DNA of 64,000 nucleotides from Obelidium mucronatum (taxonomy: Eukaryota > Chytridiomycota > Chytridiomycetes > Chytridiales > Chytriomycetaceae), in contig JAIVFH010000038.1 of NCBI GenBank assembly GCA_025765595.1, positions 1 to 64,000 of the forward strand, in the 5' to 3' direction. The notes under the pieces are model-generated. The model was not told the origin of the DNA. It did not search any database and saw nothing but the letters and a program-made list of their open reading frames with translations. Of this stretch, positions 9,644 to 18,900 are shown in pieces. A program made the translations under genes and the position numbers. Numbering within the stretch: the first letter of the stretch is position 1; each line of letters starts with the position of its first letter.

Positions 9644-10222
9644 TCATCCCCTTCTTTTCTTGCGATTGCGAACACTTGCAGCAATCGCACCAGGACCAGG
9701 CTTATCGGGATATTTGGCATGGAATTCAGAAACCAACTCAGCAGAACCAGAAACATTGGCAGCAGGCTCCCAAGAGCGGTCAGAGTTAGAATAACCCATC
9801 CAGTGGACTAAATATTGAAGTTTGCTGTAGAAAACGCGAGAATCCAAGATTTCTTGAACTTCCCATTCTTCAGTGTTGTCCACGATAACTGGCGGAGGCG
9901 GAGGTTGGGTAAACGCGGCGACAATATTCTTAGTCTTGGGATGCAGCAAAGACGCGTGGAATACTGGATGAATACGCATGGTTGAAGGTAAGGCAAGCTC
10001 AAAGGCGACTGGGTTGATGACGCGCTTGACTTTAAAAGGACCAAGTTTCTTATCATCAATCTTTTGAGAAAAACGATTAGTCTTGATATTGCGGCAATCC
10101 AAAAAAACCAAGTCCCCGGGCTTAATTTCAGGAACCGGTAACCGAGATTTGTTGGCTTGTGTGGTGTAACCTTCCTGGGCAAACTTTAAGTTCGCACGAA
10201 GGTCTTCAAGAATAGTTTTCAT
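9644..10222 (-). CDS. pol: Gypsy Pol C-terminus: integrase tail plus chromodomain (separated exon-like fragment)
   Basis: This frame continues the Gypsy pol broken at 22568: the residues before the insertion (RLASMKT) and after it (ILEDLRANL) join at the duplicated 12 bp. It contains the GPY-type integrase C-terminal region (LGPFKVKRVINPVAFELALP, then HPVFHASLL). A chromodomain follows (EEWEVQEILDSR, YLVHWMGY, SWEPAANV), which classes the element as a chromovirus. The TGA stop touches the 3' LTR. Confidence 0.9.
   Translation of the reverse strand: MKTILEDLRANLKFAQEGYTTQANKSRLPVPEIKPGDLVFLDCRNIKTNRFSQKIDDKKLGPFKVKRVINPVAFELALPSTMRIHPVFHASLLHPKTKNIVAAFTQPPPPPVIVDNTEEWEVQEILDSRVFYSKLQYLVHWMGYSNSDRSWEPAANVSGSAELVSEFHAKYPDKPGPGAIAASVRNRKKRRG
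10211..10222. repeat. LINE target-site duplication, left copy (AATAGTTTTCAT)
   Basis: The same 12 bp recurs at 22556-22567. Both copies are the Gypsy codons for MKTI read on the minus strand. They bracket the 12.3-kb inserted segment exactly. Between this copy and the start of homology at 10225 there are two extra bases (GA). Confidence 0.92.
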
Positions 10223-10224
10223 GA

Positions 10225-10554
10225 TGTGGGGGTTTCACTCAGGCAACTCGAAGGTGGAGCACAACTTCCATCTTCACCACTCAAGGTTTTCAGGTTTGTT
10301 GACGTTGATCCTGATTTTTGCTGATGGGTGTCTTGCTGTTGTTGTGTTGGTTTCTTTTGTGGAGATGCGACTTGCGCATATGTTTGCTGCGGTTGTGGTG
10401 GCGGTGTTGTATTTTGTTGGATTGGTGCTGCTGTTTCATTTGGTGATGGCAGTGGCGGTGGTGGTGGACGTGGTGTGTCTGTCTTTTTGGTTTCCGTTGG
10501 TGTTGTTGTTTTTGTTGGTTTCCGTTGGTGTTGTTGTTTTTGTTGGTTTTTCAT
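10225..10554 (-). pseudogene. Truncated start of Copia Pol (inverted copy)
   Basis: It is identical to 5235-5564, covering the Pro/Gln-rich pol N-terminus and part of linker repeat 1. It then runs into the Gypsy sequence and stops at 10219-10221. It has no catalytic domain. Confidence 0.9.
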
Positions 10555-11782
10555 TTTTGGCTAGAATTGTCACTTTGAGGATTTCGGGTAGTTCTTCATC
10601 GTCGCTTTCATCATTAGAGAGGTTTTGGAGAGGAGAGTAATAATTGGTAGATGGTTCGGCTTTATTGTTGTTTTGCTTTTCATTCCACTTATCCAATCTT
10701 CCTTGCGACTTTGCCTTCTTGAAATCGTTGCATGGGAGCATGTGACCATAGAGCTTACAGGTTTCGCATTGGTTGCAGATCTTGTCGCCTCGCTTGAGAA
10801 AGTAGCAGTCAATAGCATGGCACTTGTCGCACGGGTGCATTTCACGTGTTCCGCCAGCTGGCTTGGTTGCAGGCTTTCCTTCCATTGGTTTTTGTTCAGT
10901 GAGGTGAGCCTTTTCCTTCTTCTTTGGTGAGGTTGGGCGGCCTTCCTTTGGCCAGTTGGTGATCAGGATGTAGATGGTTTCGTCTGTAGTGATCTCGTTT
11001 CTTTCAGTGGCTGCTTTGCGGTACAGGTTGTACAGGTCCTTGAAGTAGCCCTTGATGTCCCCGAGAGTGGCGTTGTTGTTTTCGTTGGTTTTGAATTTGC
11101 TGACGTGCTCTTGGTTTTCCATAGTGAAACGAGCCGAAATTTTGTTGTAAATTTCAGGTTCTTCAATGGTCATCCCGTTGGTGCGCATTTCAAAGATTAG
11201 TTCTTCGGCACGGATCAAGTAGTCCTGGTAAGTCTCCCAGTTGTATTGTTTGATGTCATCCCATTTCTTTTGTAGTTCTGGGTGAATGTCATTCATCTCA
11301 CGATTGAGCATGGTGTTGAGTTGGTCCCATGCCTCATTTGCATTTCCAGCATTGACAATTGATTTGATAAGCTGGTCATCGATGGAGCCTCGAAGGATTT
11401 TCAAGATGGCTGAGTCGGTGGACTTGTTCTGGAGGATGGCAGTACGATGTGCCTGTTTTTCTGCAAATGTAGCGGTAGATCCAGCCTTGATCATGTCGAT
11501 GGTCGGGTCCTCGTATCCAAGGATTAAATGGTCCTTGAGGTCCGTAATGTCAGTGGCCGTATTATCCTTGACAGGTTTTCCTGGACTGGACTTGGTTGTT
11601 CTGTACTTGTAGGAGAGGGCATAGTAGCCTGTTTTTGGTTGGTGTGCATGGACTTCCCCCATGAGATTGGATTTCCATTGGGCGTAGAAGGTGCGGGAGT
11701 TTGCCCATGTGAGAGGCGTAAGCGTCGTCACGGGTTCGGTTGTTTTAAGGTTGCTCGTTTGGTGGGCAGAAGACGTCTTAAT
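10436..11782 (-). CDS. gag: Copia Gag (inverted second copy)
   Basis: This is the mirror copy of 4007-5353 with identical translation, including the Cys-rich C-terminal region. It is attached to one LTR copy and has no pol, so it cannot act alone, although the frame is intact. Confidence 0.85.
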   Translation of the reverse strand: MKTSSAHQTSNLKTTEPVTTLTPLTWANSRTFYAQWKSNLMGEVHAHQPKTGYYALSYKYRTTKSSPGKPVKDNTATDITDLKDHLILGYEDPTIDMIKAGSTATFAEKQAHRTAILQNKSTDSAILKILRGSIDDQLIKSIVNAGNANEAWDQLNTMLNREMNDIHPELQKKWDDIKQYNWETYQDYLIRAEELIFEMRTNGMTIEEPEIYNKISARFTMENQEHVSKFKTNENNNATLGDIKGYFKDLYNLYRKAATERNEITTDETIYILITNWPKEGRPTSPKKKEKAHLTEQKPMEGKPATKPAGGTREMHPCDKCHAIDCYFLKRGDKICNQCETCKLYGHMLPCNDFKKAKSQGRLDKWNEKQNNNKAEPSTNYYSPLQNLSNDESDDEELPEILKVTILAKNEKPTKTTTPTETNKNNNTNGNQKDRHTTSTTTATAITK

Positions 11783-11783
11783 C

Positions 11784-12035
11784 TAAGGAACGTTGTGCGT
11801 GTGAGTTATTGGGAGCACAACACAAGAGATTCAGAGCAAGAAGTGTTGTTTATTTTACCTAAGGAACGTTGTGCGTGTGAGTTATTGGGAGCACAACACA
11901 AGAGATTCAGAGCAAGAAGTGAAGAAAACTCAAAGGGGGAATGAAACATTATATAGTAAAATACAAGGGGGTGGTTGAGTAAATGAAACAGAAAATAAAA
12001 TGTATCGTGTTTCACATATGTGATTGCGTTCAACA
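11784..12035 (-). repeat. Copia 5' LTR (inverted copy)
   Basis: It mirrors 3754-4005, again with two 76-bp units. It lacks a partner 3' LTR on this side, as expected for sequence carried in by another element. Confidence 0.92.
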
Positions 12036-13299
12036 CATAATCATGTTGCTCCCTTCTAGGAGCGACTCCGACTCCTTCACCAATATCACAAATGCGGCCC
12101 ACATAGTGATCCAAAATATCTTTGATTCCATCCATAAATATGGTAGCGTTGGGTGAGACTTTGGGTAGGTTTTGTTCAAGACACGATTGAAGCCTTCCAA
12201 AGGGTTGTTTGTGCGGATTGTTCCGCTCAACATCCCTGAAAGATGGTCATCAAAATAGAAAATAAAATCATACAACACACCAGCCTTGCATCCCTTTGGT
12301 GACCCAAATAGGAGCTTTACAAGGCGCTGCTGTCGACTGGCTCACACAACTGAAGCGCCATGTTGTAATTCCTGACTTTGAATCGTTTTTTCCTTGCAGC
12401 GATAGTCAAACTTCGAATTTAACAAGGGTTCCAAGATGGACAATTGGTTTGGTGGACAAATTCTTTCGCTTTCAGAGTCGGCCATAGTTTTTTCCTCGAT
12501 AGATAATCGAGGATGCTTGGGTGGGGAGTGTTGCACCTTGTGGGGGGCCGGCACAATTCTTTGGGTGGGCAGAAGCTATTTTGGCACTTGGACCAGTATT
12601 GGGCAGGGGTGTTGCAGTGGCTGTGGGGATCCTTGTAAGGATTCCTGAAGAGGTGGAAGAAACTGATGTCGCAAGAAATGGGTTTGGGGAATGTCACAGA
12701 ATCTAATTACAGAAGAGTCAGTATCATCCAAATAAAGATAAAGGGAAAAGGTTACTAACTGTAGTTGACAGCCGCTGTAGGAGTGCCGGCATTCCGAAAG
12801 GAGGGCTGCCGTTGTTGCTGCTGCTGTACTGCCGGCGCTTGAGGCGACATTTGGTGTGTGCTGTGCGTGTACAGGCGTACGCGACAGCCATGGTCTGACA
12901 GCAGCAGGTGGTTGACCCTGGTTGCGTCGCTGTTTCATTTCAATATTAACTCACTGAGGCAGGACCAGGTTATGCCGGCACTTAAACCTGTTTGGAACAG
13001 CAGCTGATGCCTTGATTGCATGAAATCCACCGAGGGTAATGCAGCGAGAGTGAGATGGAAATGCAGTGAGTCTGATGATGCAAGCTAGGGAATCTTTATG
13101 ATTTTTGCTTTTGATGCTTGGTTTTTACCAAACTTACCACTTGTTACCAGTTGCCGGCTTGGCACGAGACGGCATCACAAAACGGTCAGAAGAGGTCACA
13201 ATGCCGGTCTCGTGCCACTAATCTCATTGGTCGAGGAGGTTGCCGGCTGGCAGCATACCGGCTGAATTCCGGCAAGTGCTATGATCGCCCCTTTAGGGT
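12036..13299 (-). mobile_element. MULE-like fragment (inverted copy)
   Basis: It mirrors 2490-3753, with the candidate terminal inverted repeat at 13260-13299 and the FLYWCH/transposase C-terminal fragment at 12036-12521. It carries the same frameshifts as the left arm. Confidence 0.85.
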
Positions 13300-13410
13300 A
13301 CGCACCAAAGCTATGATTAGTGGAAGCACCAAAGTGATGATTTTGAATCAGTAAGAACTATATTCAATTTAATTTTATTGAATAACAAAAGGAAAAGGAA
13401 CCACTGTTCT

Positions 13411-14470
13411 TTATGCTTTGTTCAACATTCCGGCATCCCCGCAAAAAGCACCTATCATTGCAGATTCCATCAACTCCTTATTTGTGCAAGCTGGCAAAGT
13501 CAAAAACGCATTGCATGCTGCCACATTGATGGGAACAACATCCTCAAATTGTCTAATATGATATCCAGTGGAATCTGTTGTTCTTGCAGCTACTTCATCC
13601 GCTGTTTCCAACCCGACCTGTTCAATGTTTCCAATATTATTACCTTTAAACAACAGCTTGATTTTCTGTGCAGCAGGTAAGATATTGTGGCCCATGAGAG
13701 TCATCATGCTCTGCTGTAACTGCTTTGAATCCCATGTTCCCAAAATCTCAAAAACCAAATTCAAAGATTCTAATCTGTCCGTATCTTCAACCATAGGCTT
13801 CTTGGAGTGATCAAACAGGGCTATAAACTCTGCAGGAGTTGTGTCCCTTATGGAAAGCAAGTGAACTGCCTCCAAAAGGCTGCTAGTGTTGCTGCCAATA
13901 ACACTCCGAACTCCAATCCAAACAGAGGCCATATAGGGCTCTCTCTTTTTCACCAACTCAGTATGAATCAAAAACTGCTCCCAGTTTTCTTTGCAAGTGT
14001 AATCAATACAACCCTTGAGAGATTTTCAGGTTAATTTCCTTGATTAATACTCGAAAACCTCTCACCACTGTGTTTGCTATTCCTGCTTGACTCATGTAGA
14101 GGTTCATCAACTCCAGTTCTTCTGGATTGTCTCTTGACAATAGAAATGTACCTAAAAACCCAGGTTTCAAATCTAAAACCATCTGCTTGGTGTACATAGT
14201 CAGAGGTGCCTCCAAACAGTTGAGGAGGAATGCGGGAGACAATGCCTCATCAATTGCAACAACAAAGCCGGCTTGAAGGAATGACACTCGTATACACTGA
14301 TAAAATTGATTTAATGGAAAGCAAATCACCAACCCTCAACATACATGACCAAGCTGTTCCAGCTGTCCTCCATTGATGTTTTGAGTTGGAGACTGTAGGA
14401 GTGATTTCACATGACGGTAATGTGCTTCACCCTCAAACATAATATTGCTGGATGTGTATGTACTTTGCAT
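13411..14470 (-). CDS. HECT-like domain protein (inverted copy)
   Basis: It mirrors 1319-2378 with the same three exons (14345-14470, 14066-14296, 13411-14013) and both introns kept. The introns survive because this gene would have been antisense in the proposed LINE read-through RNA. The catalytic-type Cys is present here too. Confidence 0.5.
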
Positions 14471-14567
14471 ATGTCTATGGCTTCCCACCCACGCAAAAAA
14501 AACTTTGTTGAAAACGCGAAGTGGTAAGCCACCTGCCAACACAAGTTCTAACACCACCACCACCTGA

Positions 14568-15938
14568 ATGCAACAGGAGCGAACGTTCAACGGGAACCTC
14601 CGCGCAACTGTCGCAGTGGCTCAAGGTGGCAGTGCGGGCAGGACTGCGGCAGGAGGCGTGGAGGTGAGGAGGGATTTAGGGCCGGAGGGGGGCGGGAAGC
14701 AGCGATCCAGCAGCAGCGACGCCAGCAGCAGCAACGGAGTCGTTGCCGGGAACCGGGTCCAAAGACCGCGAAGCGTCGCTCCTTCCAGAGGGCGCGATGC
14801 AAAAGCGGCCAAGCATCGACAGTCTCAACACGTGCGACCGATGCAAGGGGGCCGGACAAGAGGGCACCCCAACGCATCGGACGCAAGCGCCGGACGTGGA
14901 GAGGATGGCCGAGCAAACGGACGCGCGGGAACAGGCGAGGGAAGGGAAGCGGTGGGGCGGGGCTTGGGGCCGGAGGGGCGCATGCGGCGCATGCGGCGAT
15001 CCTGCAACAGCGACGCTAGCAGCTGCAAAAGGGTCGCCGCTGGGCACATCTGGATACCACGAAGCGGTGGGCCACTTGGGGGACGCAAACCCACCCTTAA
15101 AGTGGCCATGCACCATCGACGGCGACATACACGGCTGGCACAGAGCACCCCTACAAGTGGGGCAACTGCTGGAGCCGAACGCGATGGCGTGGACAGGAGT
15201 GGAGGGGCGGGCGAGGGAGATAAGGAAAGAGTGGTGGGGTGCCACAGCCGCAACAGCAGCTACAGCACCTGGAAGACCCGCAGGAATGACCTGGACGGAG
15301 GACACTGCGAAAAGCCCCACCCGAAAGTGGTGGGCAACTGGGTGGAGTCGAGTAGGCCTTTAAGGCGACTCTGGACATGGCGAGTGATACGCAGTCCCCA
15401 CCACCACTCCTGCGGTAAAACGCAACTGCGCGACAGGTCGCCCGTAATGGGGGACTCAACGCGTGGGGGATGGTACTCCGGAATACACGAGAATGCGCTA
15501 CATGCGCTGATATACACACAAACACAATATATGCAAAGAAGCACCGAAAGACCGATGTCCCCCCGGTCGAGTAGTGGGGACACAATCATGGAGTCGAGTA
15601 GGCCTATATGGCGACCCTGGATATGGCACATGACGTGCAGTCCCCACAGCCACTCCTGCGGTAAAACGCAACTGCGCGACAGGTCGCCCGTAATGGGGGA
15701 CTCAACGCGCGGGGGAGGGTATGCCGGAATATACGCAAATGCGCTACGCGCGCTGATACACACATATACACACTATACAACACCAATGAACAAAGGCATC
15801 TGTTTACACAATACAACATGCACCACACATACATACAACACACTCGAAAAAGACAACAAAAAGGCACACAGAAATAAGGAAACAAAAACAAAAAGAAGGA
15901 AAGCAAATGCCCTGAAATGGGCCGAAACTGCAGAGTAA
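14568..15938 (+). CDS. Candidate LINE ORF1 (or repetitive 5' leader)
   Basis: This is a 456-codon open frame that starts at ATG 14568 and ends in TAATG at 15936-15940, so its stop overlaps an in-frame ATG of the next ORF. The product is basic and rich in Arg/Gly/Ser, with no recognisable RNA-binding domain or zinc knuckle. Much of it is internal DNA repeats: about 190 bp at 15341-15530 is repeated near 15586-15775, and a second pair begins near 14680 and 14960 (GGGCCGGAGGGG.., GCGACGCYAGCAGC). Such repeats resemble promoter monomers. Whether this is protein or leader is open. Confidence 0.4.
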   Translation: MQQERTFNGNLRATVAVAQGGSAGRTAAGGVEVRRDLGPEGGGKQRSSSSDASSSNGVVAGNRVQRPRSVAPSRGRDAKAAKHRQSQHVRPMQGGRTRGHPNASDASAGRGEDGRANGRAGTGEGREAVGRGLGPEGRMRRMRRSCNSDASSCKRVAAGHIWIPRSGGPLGGRKPTLKVAMHHRRRHTRLAQSTPTSGATAGAERDGVDRSGGAGEGDKERVVGCHSRNSSYSTWKTRRNDLDGGHCEKPHPKVVGNWVESSRPLRRLWTWRVIRSPHHHSCGKTQLRDRSPVMGDSTRGGWYSGIHENALHALIYTQTQYMQRSTERPMSPRSSSGDTIMESSRPIWRPWIWHMTCSPHSHSCGKTQLRDRSPVMGDSTRGGGYAGIYANALRALIHTYTHYTTPMNKGICLHNTTCTTHTYNTLEKDNKKAHRNKETKTKRRKANALKWAETAE

Positions 15939-18900
15939 TGACACCAACCAACTTTGAAAATGAGCCAAACCTGAACAAGAATAGAAAAGCCACAAGCGCA
16001 ATTAAATCTGCCATCCAGGAGATGTACAGATCAGGAGAGCTAACAGAGGAGACAGAAAGGAAAATCAACGCCCTCCAAGATAAAAAAGATGGGGAGTTCC
16101 CACAAGGAGGAGGCTCCAGCAAAGAGCAACAAGACATCCTACGGCAGAAGAGGCACATGTGGCTCTCTAGTAAACTGAACCAATACAAAAACCTGGAAAA
16201 CTACACCCAAACAAACAACAAAACACAAGAGCAAAACAAAGGAAAAAAAGAAACAACGCCAAACAAAAAGCCTGAAAAAAGACAAAAAGAAACAACCACA
16301 ACCCAAAATACCAAGAAGAACAAAACGGCAACACTACCAACAGGGCCACAAAAAAAGAGACCAATTGAAGAAGAAGAAGCAATGGAGGAAACCACAACAG
16401 AGGAGGGACACAATGAGGGAACAGCTGACAATGGCGAAACCCTTCCAGACCAAGAACAAACACCAGACTTTGCTAGAAGGGAAATCAGATCAAATCGAAA
16501 CAAAATGGAACTTAGCGTGACAACATACAACACAGCCTCACTCAAAGTCGAAGAAACACAACATATGCTGACCACATTTGGAATCATGATAGGATGCATC
16601 CAGGAAACTAAAGTGCCCAAAGAAGAGGGGGAAAGAAGATGGAGAGGAAGAACAAAAAACAACGAAAACGGAAAAACACCAGACACCGAGCACAACTACG
16701 ATACAGCGGAATTTGCAAGTGCAGAAGGGAAGTCAGGAGGAGTGGCTATCATAATCCGATCTGATATCGCAAAACACATTGGACAAAAAATCAGAAAGGG
16801 AAACTGGCTCATTGCTATAACCCTACATCTCAAAGGAGGGGAAATAAGAGTAGTGAACATGTACATCCCCCCAAATCTCAGCAAATCGAGTGAAAAATAC
16901 AAAGAAATCTCTGAAACAATAGAACAAATACAGAAAGAAGATGACAAAGCAGGAAGGGAGACAATATGGACGATGGATGCCAACAGCTACAAAAATGGAG
17001 AGGTGGATAGATTCCCGGCCACAAAGGAAAAAGACACAGGAATAATCCCCATCCTCGAAGAATGCGGGCTTACAGACATCTTTAGACACCATAACCCAGA
17101 GCTTAGAAAATTCTCCAGGAGTAAAAGGAACCCCAAAGGAAAAGTAATATACGGATCAAGAATCGACGCCATATTTGCAACTCCGACTATCGCAGGAATG
17201 ACCAAACACTGTGACATACTAACAGAAATGGAGGAGCTGAGAATCTCTGACCACGTCCCAGTAGTAGTCTCATTTGACCTAACGAAAACCCACAACAAAG
17301 GACCCAAGGCCCCCAAAAAATCAGGGCGAGTGGTGGACTGGGACAAAGTGACAGAAAAGGAGAAAAAGGAATTTGAGGTTGGATGTGCAAAAATATATGA
17401 AAAGAACAGAGCAGAGTTACAAGACCAATGCGCAGGATTCCAGGTAATTGCTGGCAACCCTGAAAGAATCCAACAACACACAGAACTCGCAAACTTGACA
17501 CTAAAGTGCACCCCGCCATCAGCAACCGAAAAACTGTGCGACCTAAAAGAAAGAGAAATAGTGAGAGGAATAGTGGGACAAAACGCAGAAAGAACACAAA
17601 AGGAAATTGAAAAACTGGCAATGGAAACATTACCCAGTAAAATCCTTGGGGGGGACCGGAGAACTCCAGGTGAAACAGAATCAGCCAAGTGGTATAACCT
17701 ATTCAAGACAATGGGAGGGGCAATTACCGAAGCCCACAGGGGACCAATAAACACAAACACCTGGGACGAAATCAAGAGAAGGGCAACAGAGATCAAACAC
17801 GACTGGGATACACCCGCACCAGAAACAGACCAAACAGACCCAAATAACACCATCAAATGGCTGAGGGGAGAGCGAAATAAAGTGGAAAGAAAAGCCATAT
17901 CGCTGAAAAAGGCCCAAACAGCCGACCAAATAAGAACAGCAATTACAAAGAGAAACGAGATGTTCCGCACCCAAAGAAAAAGAATGTTTGACAGAATCCT
18001 CGACAGAGGGAGAGGAAACTCAGACATCGATAAGGTTAGAACCAAAGACGGCACAGTATTCGAATCAGAAGAAGTCAAACTGGAAACAGACAAGGTCTTC
18101 AAGGAAGTCTTCAAACAACGAGAAACAAAAGATATAGACCCGGAATCACCATTTGCACAGGAATACACGCCCAAAGAGTCAATAGACCCAGCAATATATG
18201 AAGAGCTAGAAAAAGAAATAACAACAGACCAAATCATGGAAGCACTCAGACAAATGGGAAAAAACAAGGCACCAGGGCCATCAGGGACTACAAGGGAAAT
18301 GCTGCTGATGGGGGGAACTGAAGCATGCAAGTACTTCCGCACAGTCATCCAACTATGCAAAGACTACATGTTCACACCAGAAACTTGGACAAAGGGAAAT
18401 ATCCGACCAATCCCAAAAACAGAAGAGTGGGCTGGAGACCTCCTAAAAACAAGGCCAATTGCCCTGCTTGAAATACCGTACAAACTAATGGAAACTATCT
18501 GGTACAACCCGCTCAAGAAAATCCTAATGGAAAACAAACATGTACTAGCAGGCCGAAACTTCAGCGTCCTCCCAGGGGAGTCAACAGAAACCTCCCTACA
18601 AATGATTAATGCCATCATCGAATACTGTAAAGAAAGGAACATGACAGCATACCTCCTATTCAATGACATTGCAAAGGCCTTTGACAGCGTTGGCCCCACA
18701 GCAGTAATGAGAAGCCACAGGAGGCTAAAAATCCCATATAAATACTCAGCATGGAAATGGGACACACAACAACACATGACAGTTAAAGTACTAACCACAT
18801 TTGGACCAACAGAAGGCTTCAAATGCGGAACCATGATACAGCAGGGGAGTGTACTGGCCCCCCTAGAATGGAGAATCTTCTGGGACACACTGCTATGCAC

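Larger units (their letters stand above)
10225..15788. repeat. Right arm of the 5.56-kb inverted repeat
   Basis: It is the reverse complement of 1-5564 (position = 15789 minus partner) with no length difference. It is cut at 10225 inside the hairpin of Copia linker repeat 1, while the left arm continues into the rest of Copia. This asymmetry makes the right arm the derived copy. Confidence 0.95.

Noticed and set aside
1..15788. The inverted repeat as a simple palindromic-read or hairpin assembly artefact
   Set aside because: A missed-adapter palindrome folds without a spacer. Here 4.66 kb of different sequence separates the arms, and the inner boundary coincides with a 12-bp target duplication. 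Not fully excluded; see the first finding for the test.
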